NCBI GenBank assembly: GCA_029339195.1
Contig: JAPTJF010000045.1
Coordinates: forward strand, 124,001-188,000
Length of the DNA stretch: 64,000 nt
DNA from: Micractinium sp. NFX-FRZ
Taxonomy: Eukaryota > Chlorophyta > Trebouxiophyceae > Chlorellales > Chlorellaceae
Direction of reading: 5' to 3'
Of the stretch, positions 32,569 to 44,800 are shown in pieces (the first letter of the stretch is position 1; the number at the start of each line of letters is the position of its first letter). Made by a program: the position numbers and the translations under genes. The notes beneath the pieces are model-generated. The model made no database searches. It saw only the letters and a list, made by a program, of their open reading frames with translations, and was not told where the DNA came from.

Positions 32569-34841
32569 ATGGAGAGAGCGGGGCATCCCCTGCGACAGTA
32601 TTATGTCGCCGTCAGCAGCGCTGAGAACAAACTGGTGCGTCCCCCGTCTCTCTCTGATTGCTCTGCAAGTTCTGGAGGCCGCTGTAGCGCTCCAGTGCTC
32701 GCGCCCCTACCTGCCGCCCACCTGCCTGCTGCTGCCTGTCCGCCGCCCGCTACTGATGCAGGCCACCTTGTTAGACCTGCTGCGTGCCTTCGAAGCGGCG
32801 GCGCCCCTCGAAGTGGTGGCCTGCTGCGGGTGAGCACCTGGGGCAGAGCTTTGGGGTGTCTCTGTGCTATTCTGTGCTCGCAGGGACGGGCGCAGCATAC
32901 ATGGTGCCACCAGCTGCAGCGGTGGCCCCAGGCAGGGAGCTTGTGCTGATGTCGTGAAACACTACTCATTTCTACCTTCACACTATGAGCCCGCAACTGT
33001 GTGCAGGTCCCGTGACAGCCTGGATGCAGTGGTGGCAGCGGTGGTCGGCGTGCCGCACTGCCGCGTGTGGGTGCTGGTGAGCGGCCAGCACAGGGGGGGG
33101 GGGGGGCGGGTACCCTCAGGATGTCCTTGCCTGCCTCCCTGCCTCCCTGCCTCCCTGCCTGCCTCCCTGCCAGTCCCAATCTCAATGTGCACTGATGCAC
33201 CGTGAGGGACCAGTCTAGGCGCAGCGCTCTTCATTGGAATTGAATCTAAAATGGATGTGCTGATACCTCCCCCGGCCGGGGCTGTGCGTGCAGCATGCCG
33301 ACATGACTGAGCGAGAGGTGGAGGCGACAGTGAGGGATTACAGGGCAGCCACCCAGCCTGCATGGCAGCAGCAGCAGCACCAGCAGCAGCAGCAAGGGGA
33401 GGCGGATGGGCGGGAGGAGCAGGGCGGCGGCGGCGGCGGCGGCGTGCATCAGCGCGGGGAGCAGCGGCAGAGGCGGGCAGCAGCTGTCGGCTCGCCGGAG
33501 CGGGAGGCGCAGCAGCAAGAGGCTGCCCAACCGTTTGTCGCGGTGAGAGTGGGGGGAAGGTGGGAAGGCTGGGCCTTGAGTGAGTACAGGGCCTATAATC
33601 TTATTGGAAAAAAATGAGGGCATGCGTATGCATCTGTGACTGGTTTGCGGGCAACACGACATCGGTTTGGAGTGGCTGCAGCCGAGCCTGGCTCCCTCTC
33701 TTTGCTCCCTTGCAAACTTGCCCCTCCCTCCCACACCCACCGGCCCACATCTTCTGCCCATCCTGCCCAGGTACTGGCCACCACCGATGCCTGCCTGCGG
33801 GTGCTGCCCAAGGAGCTGCTGCCCCTCAGCCCCACGCTGCTCATCAGCTATGACCTGCCCACACGCAAGGTGAGGAGAGGGCAGGCAGGAGTGTGGCTGG
33901 CAGGGTGCATGGGCCGTCCTGCTGCTGCTGCCGAGGTGTTGCCGGCAAGGGTGCGACCAAGGTGCGGACCGCCAGGCCAAAAGTTGTCCGTGAGAAAACC
34001 GCCCCGCTCTCTCCCCATTTCCTTCCCACCCCGCTCTTGCACCTCCCCTTGCGCCTCCCCCTGCCTTACCCTGGATCCCTTCACAGGAAGCCTGCCTACC
34101 TGCGCCGCATGCCCAGCATGCCGGGCTTGCTTTCCTCCTTCCTGAACACAAAAAAAGACAGCTTGCTTCCTCCCTCCTGTCTACAGGACGCCTACCTGCG
34201 CCGCATCTCCAGCGTGCTGGGCAGCCGCAGCAGCGCGGGCGGGCAGCGCATCGCCGTCAACTTTGCGGTGGCGGGGCAGCTGGGGGAGCTGCGGCAGGTG
34301 GGCCTGAGCTGGTGTGGGATTATTGATGGCGGGGATGGTGCACCAAGAAGTGGTCTGGCTGGGTCGTAGGCAATGGGTGTGTTGTGCGTCGCATGCATTG
34401 GGGTGGGCGGGTGGCATTCATTGCCACCTGGCCGCCGCTCACTTGCCACCCCTCCCACCGACGCTTCCACTCCCTGCCTCGCCTCTGGCTGTTGCCCCCG
34501 GCCCCCACCCCCACCCACACCCACACCCGCCTTCCGTCACCCGCGTGGCTGTCTCACACGCTTTCTTACCCTCATGGTCGGATCCTTTTCCCTACCCTCA
34601 TGCCCACCCCCGGCCCACACTGCCTCACCGCCACAGCTGGAGCAGCAGCTTTCCCAAGCAGCCTTTCAACAGAGATGCTAGCTGGCTGATGCCCCAGACC
34701 TGACTTCCGGTTTGTCATTCTGCAGCGTACGCCCTCTGGCTTGCACTCATCCACCACCACATGCAGGTGGAGGAGTTCTCTGAGAAGCCGATTGAAGAGA
34801 TGCCGGTCCACGTGCGCGACATCTTTGGAGGCGCAGCCTGA
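32569..34841 (+). CDS. Helicase-like protein containing only the second RecA domain (eIF4A-related, likely inactive)
   Basis: Seven exons, 32569-32634, 32762-32829, 33007-33076, 33294-33542, 33771-33869, 34187-34297 and 34767-34841, encode 245 residues that align along the C-terminal RecA domain of eIF4A/DEAD-box helicases: LRQYYVAVSSAENKLATLLD (cf. QFYVxVExxxWKLxTLxD), HADMTERE (cf. HGDMxQxE), LLISYDLPTRKDAYLRRI (cf. xVINYDLPTNRExYIHRI), RIAVNF, and PIEEMPVHVRDIFGG at the end. The first RecA domain with Walker A and DEAD is absent; the start Met begins right at domain 2. Motif V (TTDxxARGxD) reads ATTDACLRVL, motif VI (HRIGRxGR) is lost, and a Gln/Glu-rich insertion of about 50 residues precedes motif V. 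An ATP-independent, possibly regulatory, pseudo-helicase is inferred. Confidence 0.83.
33096..33175 (+). repeat. Poly-G run and (TGCC/TCCC) repeats
   Basis: Intron 3 of the helicase-like gene contains a run of over 12 G followed by gcctccct repeats. Confidence 0.8.
34084..34130 (+). repeat. Exon echo: copy of acceptor and head of exon 6 (helicase-like gene)
   Basis: cctacctgcgccgcatgccc and flanks (acag acceptor included) duplicate 34182-34228 with a few substitutions, 98 bases upstream. Confidence 0.88.
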
Positions 34842-35599
34842 GCTGACCCCGGCGGCCTGACAAAGAATTACATTAAATGAGGCTTCAAGAGGCATTGCTG
34901 GCGGCGCTGAGCTGAAATGTGGCCTGGCCGACGGCTGGCAGGCCGTCGGCTGATGCCACTGCGCGGCACCATTGCCCTGCCCGCCCTGCTTTGATAACCA
35001 CACTATCCGGTCAGCCGCCGCACGCTGCAGCATGCACCGCAAACTTTTGACGCCACATGACTGGCACCTGACCGGCGACCATTTTTTTTGTGTTTGCATG
35101 TGTACTGCTGTACAATCATGCTGCTACAGGCGTCCTTCGTCAACTGCCCCTGCATCCAAGCTGCACCTCGAGTGTTCGCAGGGACGCTGATTGTGCGTGC
35201 CAGACCAAGCCAACGGCATCGGGGGATTGCGACTCAAGCTCGCGTGATTGCAACATGTGGATGCTCAGGGCATCTAGGGGGGCCGGGCATGGCTGGGCAT
35301 AAGTGGTGCCGCTGGCGGCGCTGCTCCCACAGTACCACTGCCCCGCCGCTGCTGCTGCCTGCCGCCAGGGGCCTGGCCGCGGTAACCTTTGCTTTACCTG
35401 TCACCGCCTCGCCCCGGGCGTCGCCATCCAAGCAGCAGACGAGCGTACCACGCGCCCCCGCTTGTCAGAGTCCATCTGGCGAACAAATATTGTCAAACAT
35501 GATAGCGTACCCAGCGCACATAAGTCACTGATCACTTTTCTTGCGCCCACTTCCCTGCTGAGGCTTCCCCCGCGGGCCGCTACGCTTCTCCCCTCCCAC
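34842..35599. other. Spacer between helicase-like and CxxC-rich genes
   Basis: About 760 bases. A T8 run at about 35083-35090 is the only simple-sequence feature. No gene supported. Confidence 0.5.
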
Positions 35600-38556
35600 A
35601 TGTGTACCACCATGGTGCGGGCAGTGGTGGTGGTGCGGGCAGTGGTGGCCGCTGCTGCGCTGCTCCTGTATATCGGTGAGTGCGCAAAGTCTCAGTATAT
35701 GATCGGCGGCCGGCAGCACGAGGTGCGGAATTGGGGGAGTGCCCTAGCGGCGGCCGCTCTTGCCCCCTGCGGCCCCCCTGGTATGAGCACCCTTTGCTCC
35801 GTTGTGCGTCAATTGTCCGGACATGCCCAGCATCAGGTGTGATTGGCTCTTCGTCCTCTCCTTGAACCACGCTTTGCACCCTGAACGCATGTTTTCATTG
35901 GTGCACAGCGCCCACCTCATCTCCCACCCTCCACACACCCCCACCCCACGGCGCTCCGCTCGCAGGCGCCGCCGCCTCTGCCGCCGCCACGCCAGCAAGC
36001 AAATGCGTTGCCAACCCGGACTCTCCTCTGGACGACAACTCGTACCTGGGAGCCTGCAAGACCTGCTCGGACGACGGCAGCGAGTGCACTGAATGCTGGC
36101 CCTATTGGGGGCTCAACTCAAAGGGGGAGTGCGTGCAGGCAAGTGGGCAGCGGGTGGGGGCAGGGGCGGCGGCGCGTGGGGGTGGGTGGCGGTGGGAGGA
36201 GACAGGGCGGGATGCTGTGGCAGAGTCAGGGCACAGCCGGTCATCGCTGCACAACGAGCTGCAGTTTCACGACCCGCTGCTTCTCCCCTTTCTCCCAGCT
36301 GCCTCCTCAGCATACTGCAGGAGCAGCTGCTGTCCTGCCCTCCCAGCTCTCCTGCCCCGCCTGCCTTGGTTGGCCCTCAGCTCCCCTTGACGGCCCCGCC
36401 CTGCCGTGGACCTTCACGCTTTGTGCATCCCTTCTGCCCCTGCCTGCAGTGCACCACCGTTGATGTGCCTGGAGAGGGGGACGGCTACCTCGCCTGCCGC
36501 ACCTGCGAGGGGGATGAGCCTTCCTTCTGTTACGAGTGCGCCCTGCTGCCGGACGGCGGCCCGCCCGACTGGGGCCTGTTTGCCACCGAGGATGGGCAGT
36601 GCGAAAAGGTGCGTGCATGCGCATGTGCGCCCTGGATTACCCAACCCAGCATGGGCGGGCGCTGGTGGCGCTTCCCGGCGGCAGTAAAAGCCTTGCCCTG
36701 CAAGAACCCAGAGCAGGCCGACCAGAGCAGGCGCAGCATGGTCATGGGAAACCGGTCGCCGCGCAGCGCCCGGGGCCCCCTCCCCAGCCTCCCCCGCAGC
36801 TCAGGGCCCCACCCACCCGCTGCAGCTGCCCCTTGCCTGCCCCTGCTGCTCCCCTGCAGTGCGAGCCTGAGGGCTGCAGCGCCTGCGAAAACTTCAACGG
36901 CACCTGCACCGCCTGCGCCAAAGGGCTGGGGCTGGTGGGTGGTGACTGCCTGTCATGCAGCAGCAAGCTGAAGAACTGCCAGGCCTGCAATGGGGATAAG
37001 AGCCGCTGCTCTGTTTGCGACTTTGGGTACAGCCCGGACCTGAAGACCGGGGCATGCATCGCCTGCGGGGAGAACTGCGCAGAGTGCAGCCCTGACGGCA
37101 GCTGCACTGCGTGCCGCTACGGCCTCGGCTTGGACAAGTCGAGTGGGAAGTGCGTCGAGGTGATTGGGTGGGCGGCGGATGCACCTGCTTCTGCATCTGG
37201 TCTGAGCGCACGCATCGCTGGTGCCCCTTAGTCTGGTCCGCCCCCTACAGCGTGGCAGATGCATGTGGTCTGTGCCACACCGCTGGTGCCCCTAGCCTGC
37301 TCTTGGCCTCAACAGCGTGTTGACATTGCACCCACAAAGAAGACGAGGTGCCCTCATGCCGCCCCACATGGTGCCTGAATGCGGCACTGCTGCCTGCGAG
37401 TGACGGCACCTCCCCGGCAGTGTGCTGGGTGGATGGTGGCCACGCAACCGCCAGGCCCCGCCCCTCGTCCAACCCTGTGCCACCCACCCACCCACCCGCC
37501 CGCTGCCACGTCGGCACCTTCCTGAACCCTTCTTGTTGCAGTGCCGGCTCGAGGGGTGCTCCGAATGCAGCGAGGATGCTGACGCCTGCACGACTTGTGG
37601 CGAGGGCGGCTTCCGCCTGAGCGCCGCCAACGCCACCTGCGAGCGATGCTCAGACGCATCCTGCGTCAACTGCGACCAGGCTGGCGACTCCTGCTCTTAT
37701 TGCTCCGAGTCCTCGGGGCTGGGCCCTGGGGCAGACGGCAGCTGCATGGCTTGTGAGGACAAAAACTGGTGAGCTGAGCTGGCATGGGTTGGAAAGGATG
37801 GTGCCAGCAGGGCAGGGGAGAGCCGCCATGGCAGGGCTGGCTGTGCTCCGCCGCTTCCCTGTTCTCATTCATTCGAGCAGCAATCGCCAGGAAAGCCAAG
37901 CAGGTGGCTGAGTTCTCTATCCACGTTCCCATCCTGCCTGCCTGCCTCGTGTGCAGCTCGCTGTGCCCAAGGGACGCCCGCAAGTGCTGGTCCTGCAAGG
38001 ACGGCTTCCGGCAGGATCCCGCCAAAGAGACCTGCCTGGCGGTGAGAACTGTTTGGGCCTTCAGCGGAACTGGGGTGAAGGTGTATTTTGGGGTGGGAGC
38101 CAGAGGGACCTGCCTTGTGGTGCCACGCTGGTTCTGGTACGCCATTGCCGTTCAAGAGCTGTGCTGGCAAGCCAGCCCACCGGCGAGCCTGTCTGCCTGC
38201 CTGCCTAGATGCAGCCTCCTCCCTTGGCATCTGTTATCATCTTCACCTGTACCATAAGTTTTGCTGGCGTGAGCCACGTGCCTGCGTGCACTTCCTCGAC
38301 CTCATGGGGCGGGACCGCCTCCTTGGCTAGCATGCTGGACCACCGACCGCCCCTCCACCTGCCGGCATACTTCCCCCCCACCACAGTGCCCGCTCCTCTC
38401 CCTACCCACCCACCCGCTCTGCAGTGCACCTTGCAAAACTGCGCGCTTTGCTCCACCAGCGGCCAGGGCTCCGAGCAGTGCAGGGAGTGTGCGGATGGCT
38501 GGGAGCTTACATATGACGAGGGCAGCGGGAAGTCGTCATGTGTGGCGGCAGCATAA
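35600..38556 (+). CDS. Secreted cysteine-rich protein with about 20 CxxC motifs (furin/GCC2-like repeats)
   Basis: Seven exons, 35600-35675, 35966-36138, 36450-36608, 36860-37159, 37542-37768, 37957-38041 and 38425-38556, encode 383 residues. A hydrophobic N-terminal signal (VVVVRAVVAAAALLLYIGAA) precedes a body made almost wholly of CxxC-containing units of 20-40 residues: CKTC, CTEC, CRTC, CYEC, CSAC, CTAC, CLSC, CQAC, CSVC, CIAC, CAEC and so on. The units are separated by Gly/Asp-rich turns, like growth-factor-receptor or variant-surface Cys-rich repeats. There is no membrane anchor, so the product is probably extracellular or in the endomembrane lumen. Exon boundaries fall repeatedly at a CxxC, suggesting growth by exon duplication. 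Intron 2 uses a GC donor (CAG/gcaagt). A second in-frame ATG at 35612 is an equally good start. Function unknown. Confidence 0.85.
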
Positions 38557-39736
38557 GCAGCACGCCACGCCACCTCTTGTGCTGGGTCGGTGGGAACGAG
38601 ACTCAGATGCCGACAAGGGGGAGTCAGCGTGCGCGTGGGCAGCACAAGCAGCATGACACCCCGCACAGCAACTGGCGGCCCAACACCGGCAGCGCAAGAG
38701 GCATGGCACCGTCGGTGCATGTGGCACGACTCGGCAGCTTGCATTCGCTGGGCGACTGCCGCCCGTTTTGACTTTTGTTCTTGCTCACAGCCCCGTGACC
38801 ATGCCTGCGTAACACCCTTTGGCAAACACACAGGCTGCTTCTTACAATGCCGCGTGCACCTGCGCCTGCAGTGCCCGCACGCTTGCCCTTTTGCAGGGCT
38901 CAGGGGGCATGGGCGAATCACATCTTACAAAGAGTAGGGAAGGAACTGGACTGGGATGGAATGGTCGACCAGAGGGAACACAGCCGCGGGGTAACTCTCT
39001 CTACTGGGGGGTGCTGATAGCCGGCACGCTGAAAGTGGGGAAACAAGGCAAACAGAACAATGGTGGCAAGGCAGAACAATGGAGGTGGAAGGGACCAGAC
39101 AGTGCAGGGATGTATCAATCGAGGAGGGCAAGAGGTGGGGTGTCGGGAGGAATGAGCAGGGGGCAGGGCCCAGCCAAGGGGGACTGCATATCATCGGAAG
39201 CTGAGGGGGCTGCGCTGCCGCCTGCTTTATGGGTTCGGCGCAAAGAATGGTACAGCCCAGGCGCGGCGGCAAGGGGGGCGACAGCGAGCGAGAGCAAAGG
39301 GGAGGGAAGAGAGGCAGGGGTGTGGCGTTCATTTGCACAGGCGCAAGGGGTGGGGAGCAGTGACACTTCAGCATGGTAGTAGCTAGAATGGGTGGGGCCG
39401 GAGTGGAGTGGGGAGCAATCAAACGTCAATCGGCAGGGGTGGGTTTCGGCTAAGTGGGGGTGGGTTTGGGGGTGCAGGGGTCAGCCGCGCCTGATGCATG
39501 GGCTGGCTGGCTGGTCTGCACAGGCTGGCTGGTGGCTGGCTGGCTGGTTTTCACCGGGCAGGGCTGGCTTTGCAGCCAGCCCAGCGCAGCACGACAGCTG
39601 CGCACGTACGCCAGCCGTTTGCAGCCGGCCAGCCGAGCTGGCTTTGCAGCAAGCCCAGCGTGCACGTGGCACAGCAGTCGGCCGGAAGCTCAGCCAGCCC
39701 AGCATGACGTGGCAGTGGCTGCCACCTGGGGCCTGC
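38557..39736. other. Convergent 3' regions, purine-rich
   Basis: Presumed 3' UTRs of the CxxC-rich (+) and Ala-rich (-) genes. At 39490-39680 there are ggct repeats and an imperfect duplication of ctggctttgcagccagcc (39562 and 39640). Open frames here show no protein-like composition. Confidence 0.5.
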
Positions 39737-41274
39737 TCACACGCGCCAGCTGACGCCCTTGCCAGCCTTCTTCTGCTGCTGCGGGGCGGGGGCGGCGGCG
39801 GGTGCCGCCTTCTTGGCGCCGCCGCCCAGCAGCATGCCAGCGCCGGCGGCCACCGCCACGACGGCAAAAGCGATCAGGCCCTTTGGCAGGCCGGAGCCCT
39901 GCTGCGGTGCGGTGGCCTGCAGGGGCACAAGTGGGCATGGGTCCCACAGAGGCTGGGTGAGCAGGGGTGACGGAGGCAGAGAGAGGGAGCAAGCAAGGCG
40001 CAACGGCGGCGCTGGCGACTTGGCGTTGGCGCCTCCGCTCGCCCCCTGCTTCTTGGCCCTGGCATAAACAAGCAGCTGGCCCCGATGCGGCTGCTGTCAC
40101 AAGTACCAAATGTCGCAAAAAAAGCGCCTCTTGACTGGCAGGGCTGGGCCCACAGTCTCTTTACCCGATTCAAACTTTCGTGTCCACCTCAGCAGCAACG
40201 GTATCCACCTCAGACCAGCTTCCACCTCAGCAGCAACACCATGAAAAGCAAGCAGCTGGCCTGCCCCTCACCTCGGTGGCCTCGGCAATCTTGGCCGCCA
40301 CCTCAGCAGCCGGGGCAGCCACCTTCTGTTCAGCTTCCACCGGGGTGGAGGGCTCTGCCGTGGAGGCAGCCGAGGAGGCGGCAGAGGGCTGCTCCGGGGC
40401 GGGGGCCTTGACCGGGGCGGGGGCGGCGGCGCCGTCAGCGGCGGCCACTGCGGCGTCCACAGCGGCCTTGGCCAGTGCGGCAGCGGCCGCCTGCTGCTCC
40501 TCAGCTGCCTGCTTGGCCTGCAGCGGGGGTGGGTGATGTCAACAGCATGGCCAGGTAAGACGAGGAGGCAGCAGCGGCTGTTGGGAAGCAGCCAGCTTAC
40601 GCCAGCGAGGCGCGGCGGGTGCATGGCAAGTTTGCTGTCCTGGGGCAGATAGATCACGCACCACGCAGCGGCAGCAGCTGGCACAGCGAGGGCTGCACAT
40701 GCACACAGCCAGATCAAGCTGGTGCCAGCATACCCAGACCCGGTTCCAGTCCCTACTGCCCAGCCCCTGCCCCTAGCTCCCGTCCCCAGTCCTAATGCCC
40801 TGCCTCTAGCTGCGGTCCGGGCTGCCGCACCTGCTCCGCTGCGGCCGCGGCCTGCTGCTGGGGGATGCTGGGCACCCGGATCAGGGAGGCGGTGGAGGAA
40901 GAGTGGGAGATGCCGCCAGCGGCAGTGGGGCTGGACTTGGCGCTGCCGCCGCGGGGCGTCACCAGGTTCTGCGCTCGTGGGGAGGGCAGGGGTTGAGGCT
41001 GTCAGGAGAGACGCGTGCCGCTGGCGAGGAGTCAGCAAGGGTGGAGCTCAGCACCGCCATGGTCGCAGCGCGTCTGGAGATGCGCGTGGCGCGCGTTGTT
41101 AACCATGCATCACCGGAGCCGGCGCAGCACCGGCCCACTCTGCAGCGCCTTGCGGGCGCGTACCTTGATCTTGTTGGACATTTTTTTGGTGAAGCTGCGC
41201 TTGGCCTTTTCAACAGGGGCCTCAACCAGGGAGAGGTCCAGGGCCGGCAGGGCGGGCGGCTGAGCGGCGCTCAT
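39737..41274 (-). CDS. Ala-rich protein with C-terminal membrane span, unknown function
   Basis: Four exons in transcription order, 41274-41164, 40968-40831, 40517-40272 and 39916-39737, all phase 0, encode 224 residues. It starts MSAAQPPALPALDLSLVEAP, has a basic patch KRSFTKKMSNKIKN, a Ser-rich stretch, a long Ala/Glu/Pro/Val-rich central region with many charged residues, then a single hydrophobic segment (GLIAFAVVAVAAGAGMLLGG) near residue 185. It ends with AAPAPQQQKKAGKGVSWRV. The layout suggests a tail-anchored or single-pass protein with a cytosolic or stromal disordered arm. I do not recognise a family. It is divergent from the DUF760 gene, 602 bases away. Confidence 0.75.
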
Positions 41275-41876
41275 GTTGGTTGGTTGCTAGCTAGCGGACC
41301 TGCGGCAGACAAGAGGGTTTGTGAGCACGTTGCGGACCGATCAAGGGGGCCGGGGGCTCCGACAGGGCTCCAGGAGTGTGCCGCCGTCGCACGCGCCCGT
41401 TTCAACCGCATTCGGCCTGGGGGCGCACAGTTGCGGCCCCGCCCGCCTGAACAGCCTTGTCTGAATATACAGAGACTACCCAGCAAGCGATAGCAGTCTA
41501 CAAGCTCGCTGCGGCTCGGATATGCCAGCGGTCCCCCCGACGCCCACAACGGGCTGGGATGCCCGCTTTTGGATTCAGCCTGCTCAACTCACCTTGAAGG
41601 AGCAGCAGAATTGCGGGAAGCGAAGATAATCAGCAAGATGCACTGAGGCTGGAGTGGGCAAGCAGGTTCGCCTGCTGCGCCATGGACAGCACGGTCTCAC
41701 CATGCGCCATCGGGTGTGGCCTCGACACTCGGAATCGTGCACGTAATCGTGGGCCAGCGGCGCAGCGGGCCGCAGCCAGTTCAGGCCAGGGCTCAGCTCA
41801 GCTTTCCGCCGGCGCGCCCCAGGCACTCACTCTCTCGAGGCTGCCCGGGTGTCAAGCTCACAGGCAGCACGCCAAC
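41275..41876. other. Divergent intergenic region
   Basis: Shared upstream region of the Ala-rich (-) and DUF760 (+) genes. No distinct element recognised. Confidence 0.5.
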
Positions 41877-44800
41877 ATGCTGGTTGCAGGCTGCCAGGCC
41901 GGAGCGCTCGCCCGGCCAGCGGCCCCCTACCACCGCAGAACCCCTGCCGCGGCAGCAGCAGCGGCCCTGCCACGGCGCAGCATCAGCTGCAGGTTGCAGG
42001 CTCGCAGGGCGCGGTCGACGCGGACACAGCGGGGCTGGGGCCTGGCAGTGGCCGCATGGGGCGGTGAAGGCGGCGGCGGAAGCGGCTGGCAGCAGCAGGG
42101 CAGCAGCGAGCGGCTCCGCCTCCTGTCCACGTGAGCTTCGCATCCCTGTTGGCATGGCAGCTCAACCCCATGCAGGGGAGCTTCGCGCCCACACTGCACA
42201 GCTGCGGCTGCACTGCAAGTGCACCTTGCCGCCCCACGCTGCGCCGCACCGGCCTGCGTGCGCGCGCCACGCGTGCGGCGGCTGCTCTGGGTTTGACCTC
42301 GCCGCTGTGCCTCGCTTTGGGTGCAGGTTTGTGCTGGATGCTGACCCCGGAATCATGGCGCAGTTTGAGGCGGAGGCGCACCCCTGCGTGCTCATAGGTG
42401 TGGCTGCGGGCAGGCCGGGCGGCTGGGAATGGCAGGGGGACGCGTGCAGAGCAACGATTGGTGGAGCCGCAGGGCGGAGCAGCTGGCTATGCAGTGCCTA
42501 ACTGCAGGTCCCCTGCAGCTTTGCGTTTATGGTACCACTTTCGTCCCCCCCGGCTACTGCTCATGCCGTTCCCCTTTCTGCCTTTGTATCCTCAATCCCT
42601 GCAGCCATGCGGCAGACAATCACCAACAGTGAGTCGGGCAGCGGGTGGCAGGAGAGGATGGCGCCCGCTGCAGCCGTGTAGCGCTAGCTGGTGCACCCCT
42701 AATCGTCAAAAAACCGTCTGTTTGTGGACATGGCTGTCAGAACTGTTAGTTGCGCTGCACTGCCCTCACCCCTAGTCAGCTACTTCTCCCAGCAGTGTGC
42801 AAGTACAGGCGTACTGCCGGCACTCTGGGACAGGCCAGCCAGCAGCCAACTCTATATGCGGTCGGCATGTGCGTCACCCAGCCCAGCCAGGTTGGACCCC
42901 CCCGACGGCGGCACCCCCTGCACCTGCCGCCCAGCGTGCGTCGCCTCCCCGCCTTCCCGCGCCCTCTGCCGCAGTGCTGGGCACGCTGCCGCCCCAGTTC
43001 TTCCGGGTCGTGATCTCCACAGAGGCAGACAACCTGGCGCAGGCAAGGCTTGGCAATGTTTGGCTGACCAGCTTGCACCCCGACGGCAGCTCTGTGCTTT
43101 GGTCGGGTGTTTTGTGCCAATTGTCAGCTGACACCGAGCGCATAGCTTGGTTAGCGGGCTGGGCCATGCAGCACGGTTCCTGCTGCCATCCGGGCAACGA
43201 TGCCGGTACTGAGAGAGTTTATGCAGCGCCAGCAGCGTAACCATGGGAGGCCCTGCCTCAACCCTGCTCCCCTCCCCGTCCATGCCCTGCTGTGCGCCCC
43301 CTCCCTGCTCGCCCCCCGCGCGCCTGCCCGCCCGCCTGCCCACCCCGGTCCCTCCCCTGTCTGCCTGCCCTCGCGCCTACCTACCTGCCCGCCTGCAGCT
43401 CATGTACTCTGTGCTCATGAGCGGCTACATGTTTGCCAACGCATGGACGAGGCTCAGCCTGACGCAGGTGTGTGTGGGTGAGAGGCATTGGCAGCAGCCG
43501 AGGGATCAAGTGGGCAGGCAGGGGTGGGGCGAGATGGTGAGGTGTTTAATTGGGTGTCTGAGGGTAGGGAAAGCTGATGGTGTGTGTGCAGGTGCAGATC
43601 ACGCCGACGGCAACCGACACGGCCGACCTGGCGCCGTTGCTACCGTTCCCCCATCTGCAGAGCATGGCTGAGCTGCCGGTGCGGGGGCTGCTGGAGCCGG
43701 AGCTTGCCAGCATGAACGGCATTGTCATCGGCGCCAACGGCAGGCCCGAGCCCACGCTAGTGGCAGCAGAGGCACCCAGCAGCACGGGTAGCAGCAGCCT
43801 GGACGATGCAGCGTATGCGCCCGGGGTGCAGGTGGGTGGGGCGGGCGGGCTGCGAGGGCGGTGGCCAGCGTTGTCGCTGCCTGCTGCCCAGCCCCGCTGC
43901 TTGCTGCCGCCCACTCCCTCTTGCCCCCGGCTTTGTTCTTGACAGCCGACCGCCCCCGCCTCTTTCTTGCTTGCCCCCCAGCAGAAGGTGCGCATCGAGG
44001 GGGAGGTGCTGCGGTGGCACCACGAGAACGGCAAGGAGGTGGTGCCGGCGCTGGCGTACATTGAGCAGCTTGAGAAGGAGCTGGCGGAGCTGAGGGAGCA
44101 GGTGTGTGTGCCATGCTCTGCTCTGCTGTGGTGGGCTTGTGTGGGTGCAGTGTGTGCCATGCTCTGCTCTGCTGTGCCGGCTTGTGTGGGTGCACCTGGC
44201 AGCTGCGGGAGCAGGTGCGCGCGATGCTCTGCTGCGTGGGCTTGTGTGTGTGCGGTGCACGGGGCAAGGGTGGCATGGTCGTGGAGCAGCGGCAGGGGCT
44301 GGCAGAGCTGCAGGAGCATGTCAGTTCAACCTGCAGCCCACCCGCTCGCCCGCCCACCCGCTCTCCCTCCCTTTTTCCCCTGCAGGTGGAGGCGCAGCAG
44401 GCTGCGGAGCGCCTGCAGGACGCCTCCCTCACCAAGCTGCAGCCTCTGCCGGGCAACGAGCTCCTTGACTACCTAAAGTGCCTGACACCCGAGGAGCTGG
44501 TGGCGCTCACCGACTGCGCCAGCGAGGACGTGCTGGAGGCGATGAACCTGTTTGTGCAGAGGCTGATGGGTGAGTGAGGGGATGCACCTGTCAGTGCAGA
44601 GGCTGATGGGAGAGCAGCGGCTCCGACCGGGGGAGGAGTATGGGTGGGCGGGCTGCCATCTGGGGAGGGACTGCAGGGGTGGCGTGAGTGCAGAGGCTGA
44701 TGGGTGAGCGGCGGCTGACGGCGGGGGAGGACTGCAGGGGTGGCGCGTGTGCATCGCATCCCCGCGCGCTCTGGCTGCATGGGTGCGCGCAGGCATGGGG

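Noticed and set aside
34637..34681. Possible exon beginning ctggagcagcag in the helicase-like gene
   Set aside because: No donor before an in-frame stop. Skipping it restores exact spacing to the IEEMP motif of eIF4A.
38925..39422. A 165-codon minus-strand open frame between convergent genes
   Set aside because: Pro/Ser/Cys-rich low complexity, no homology features, no exon-like borders.
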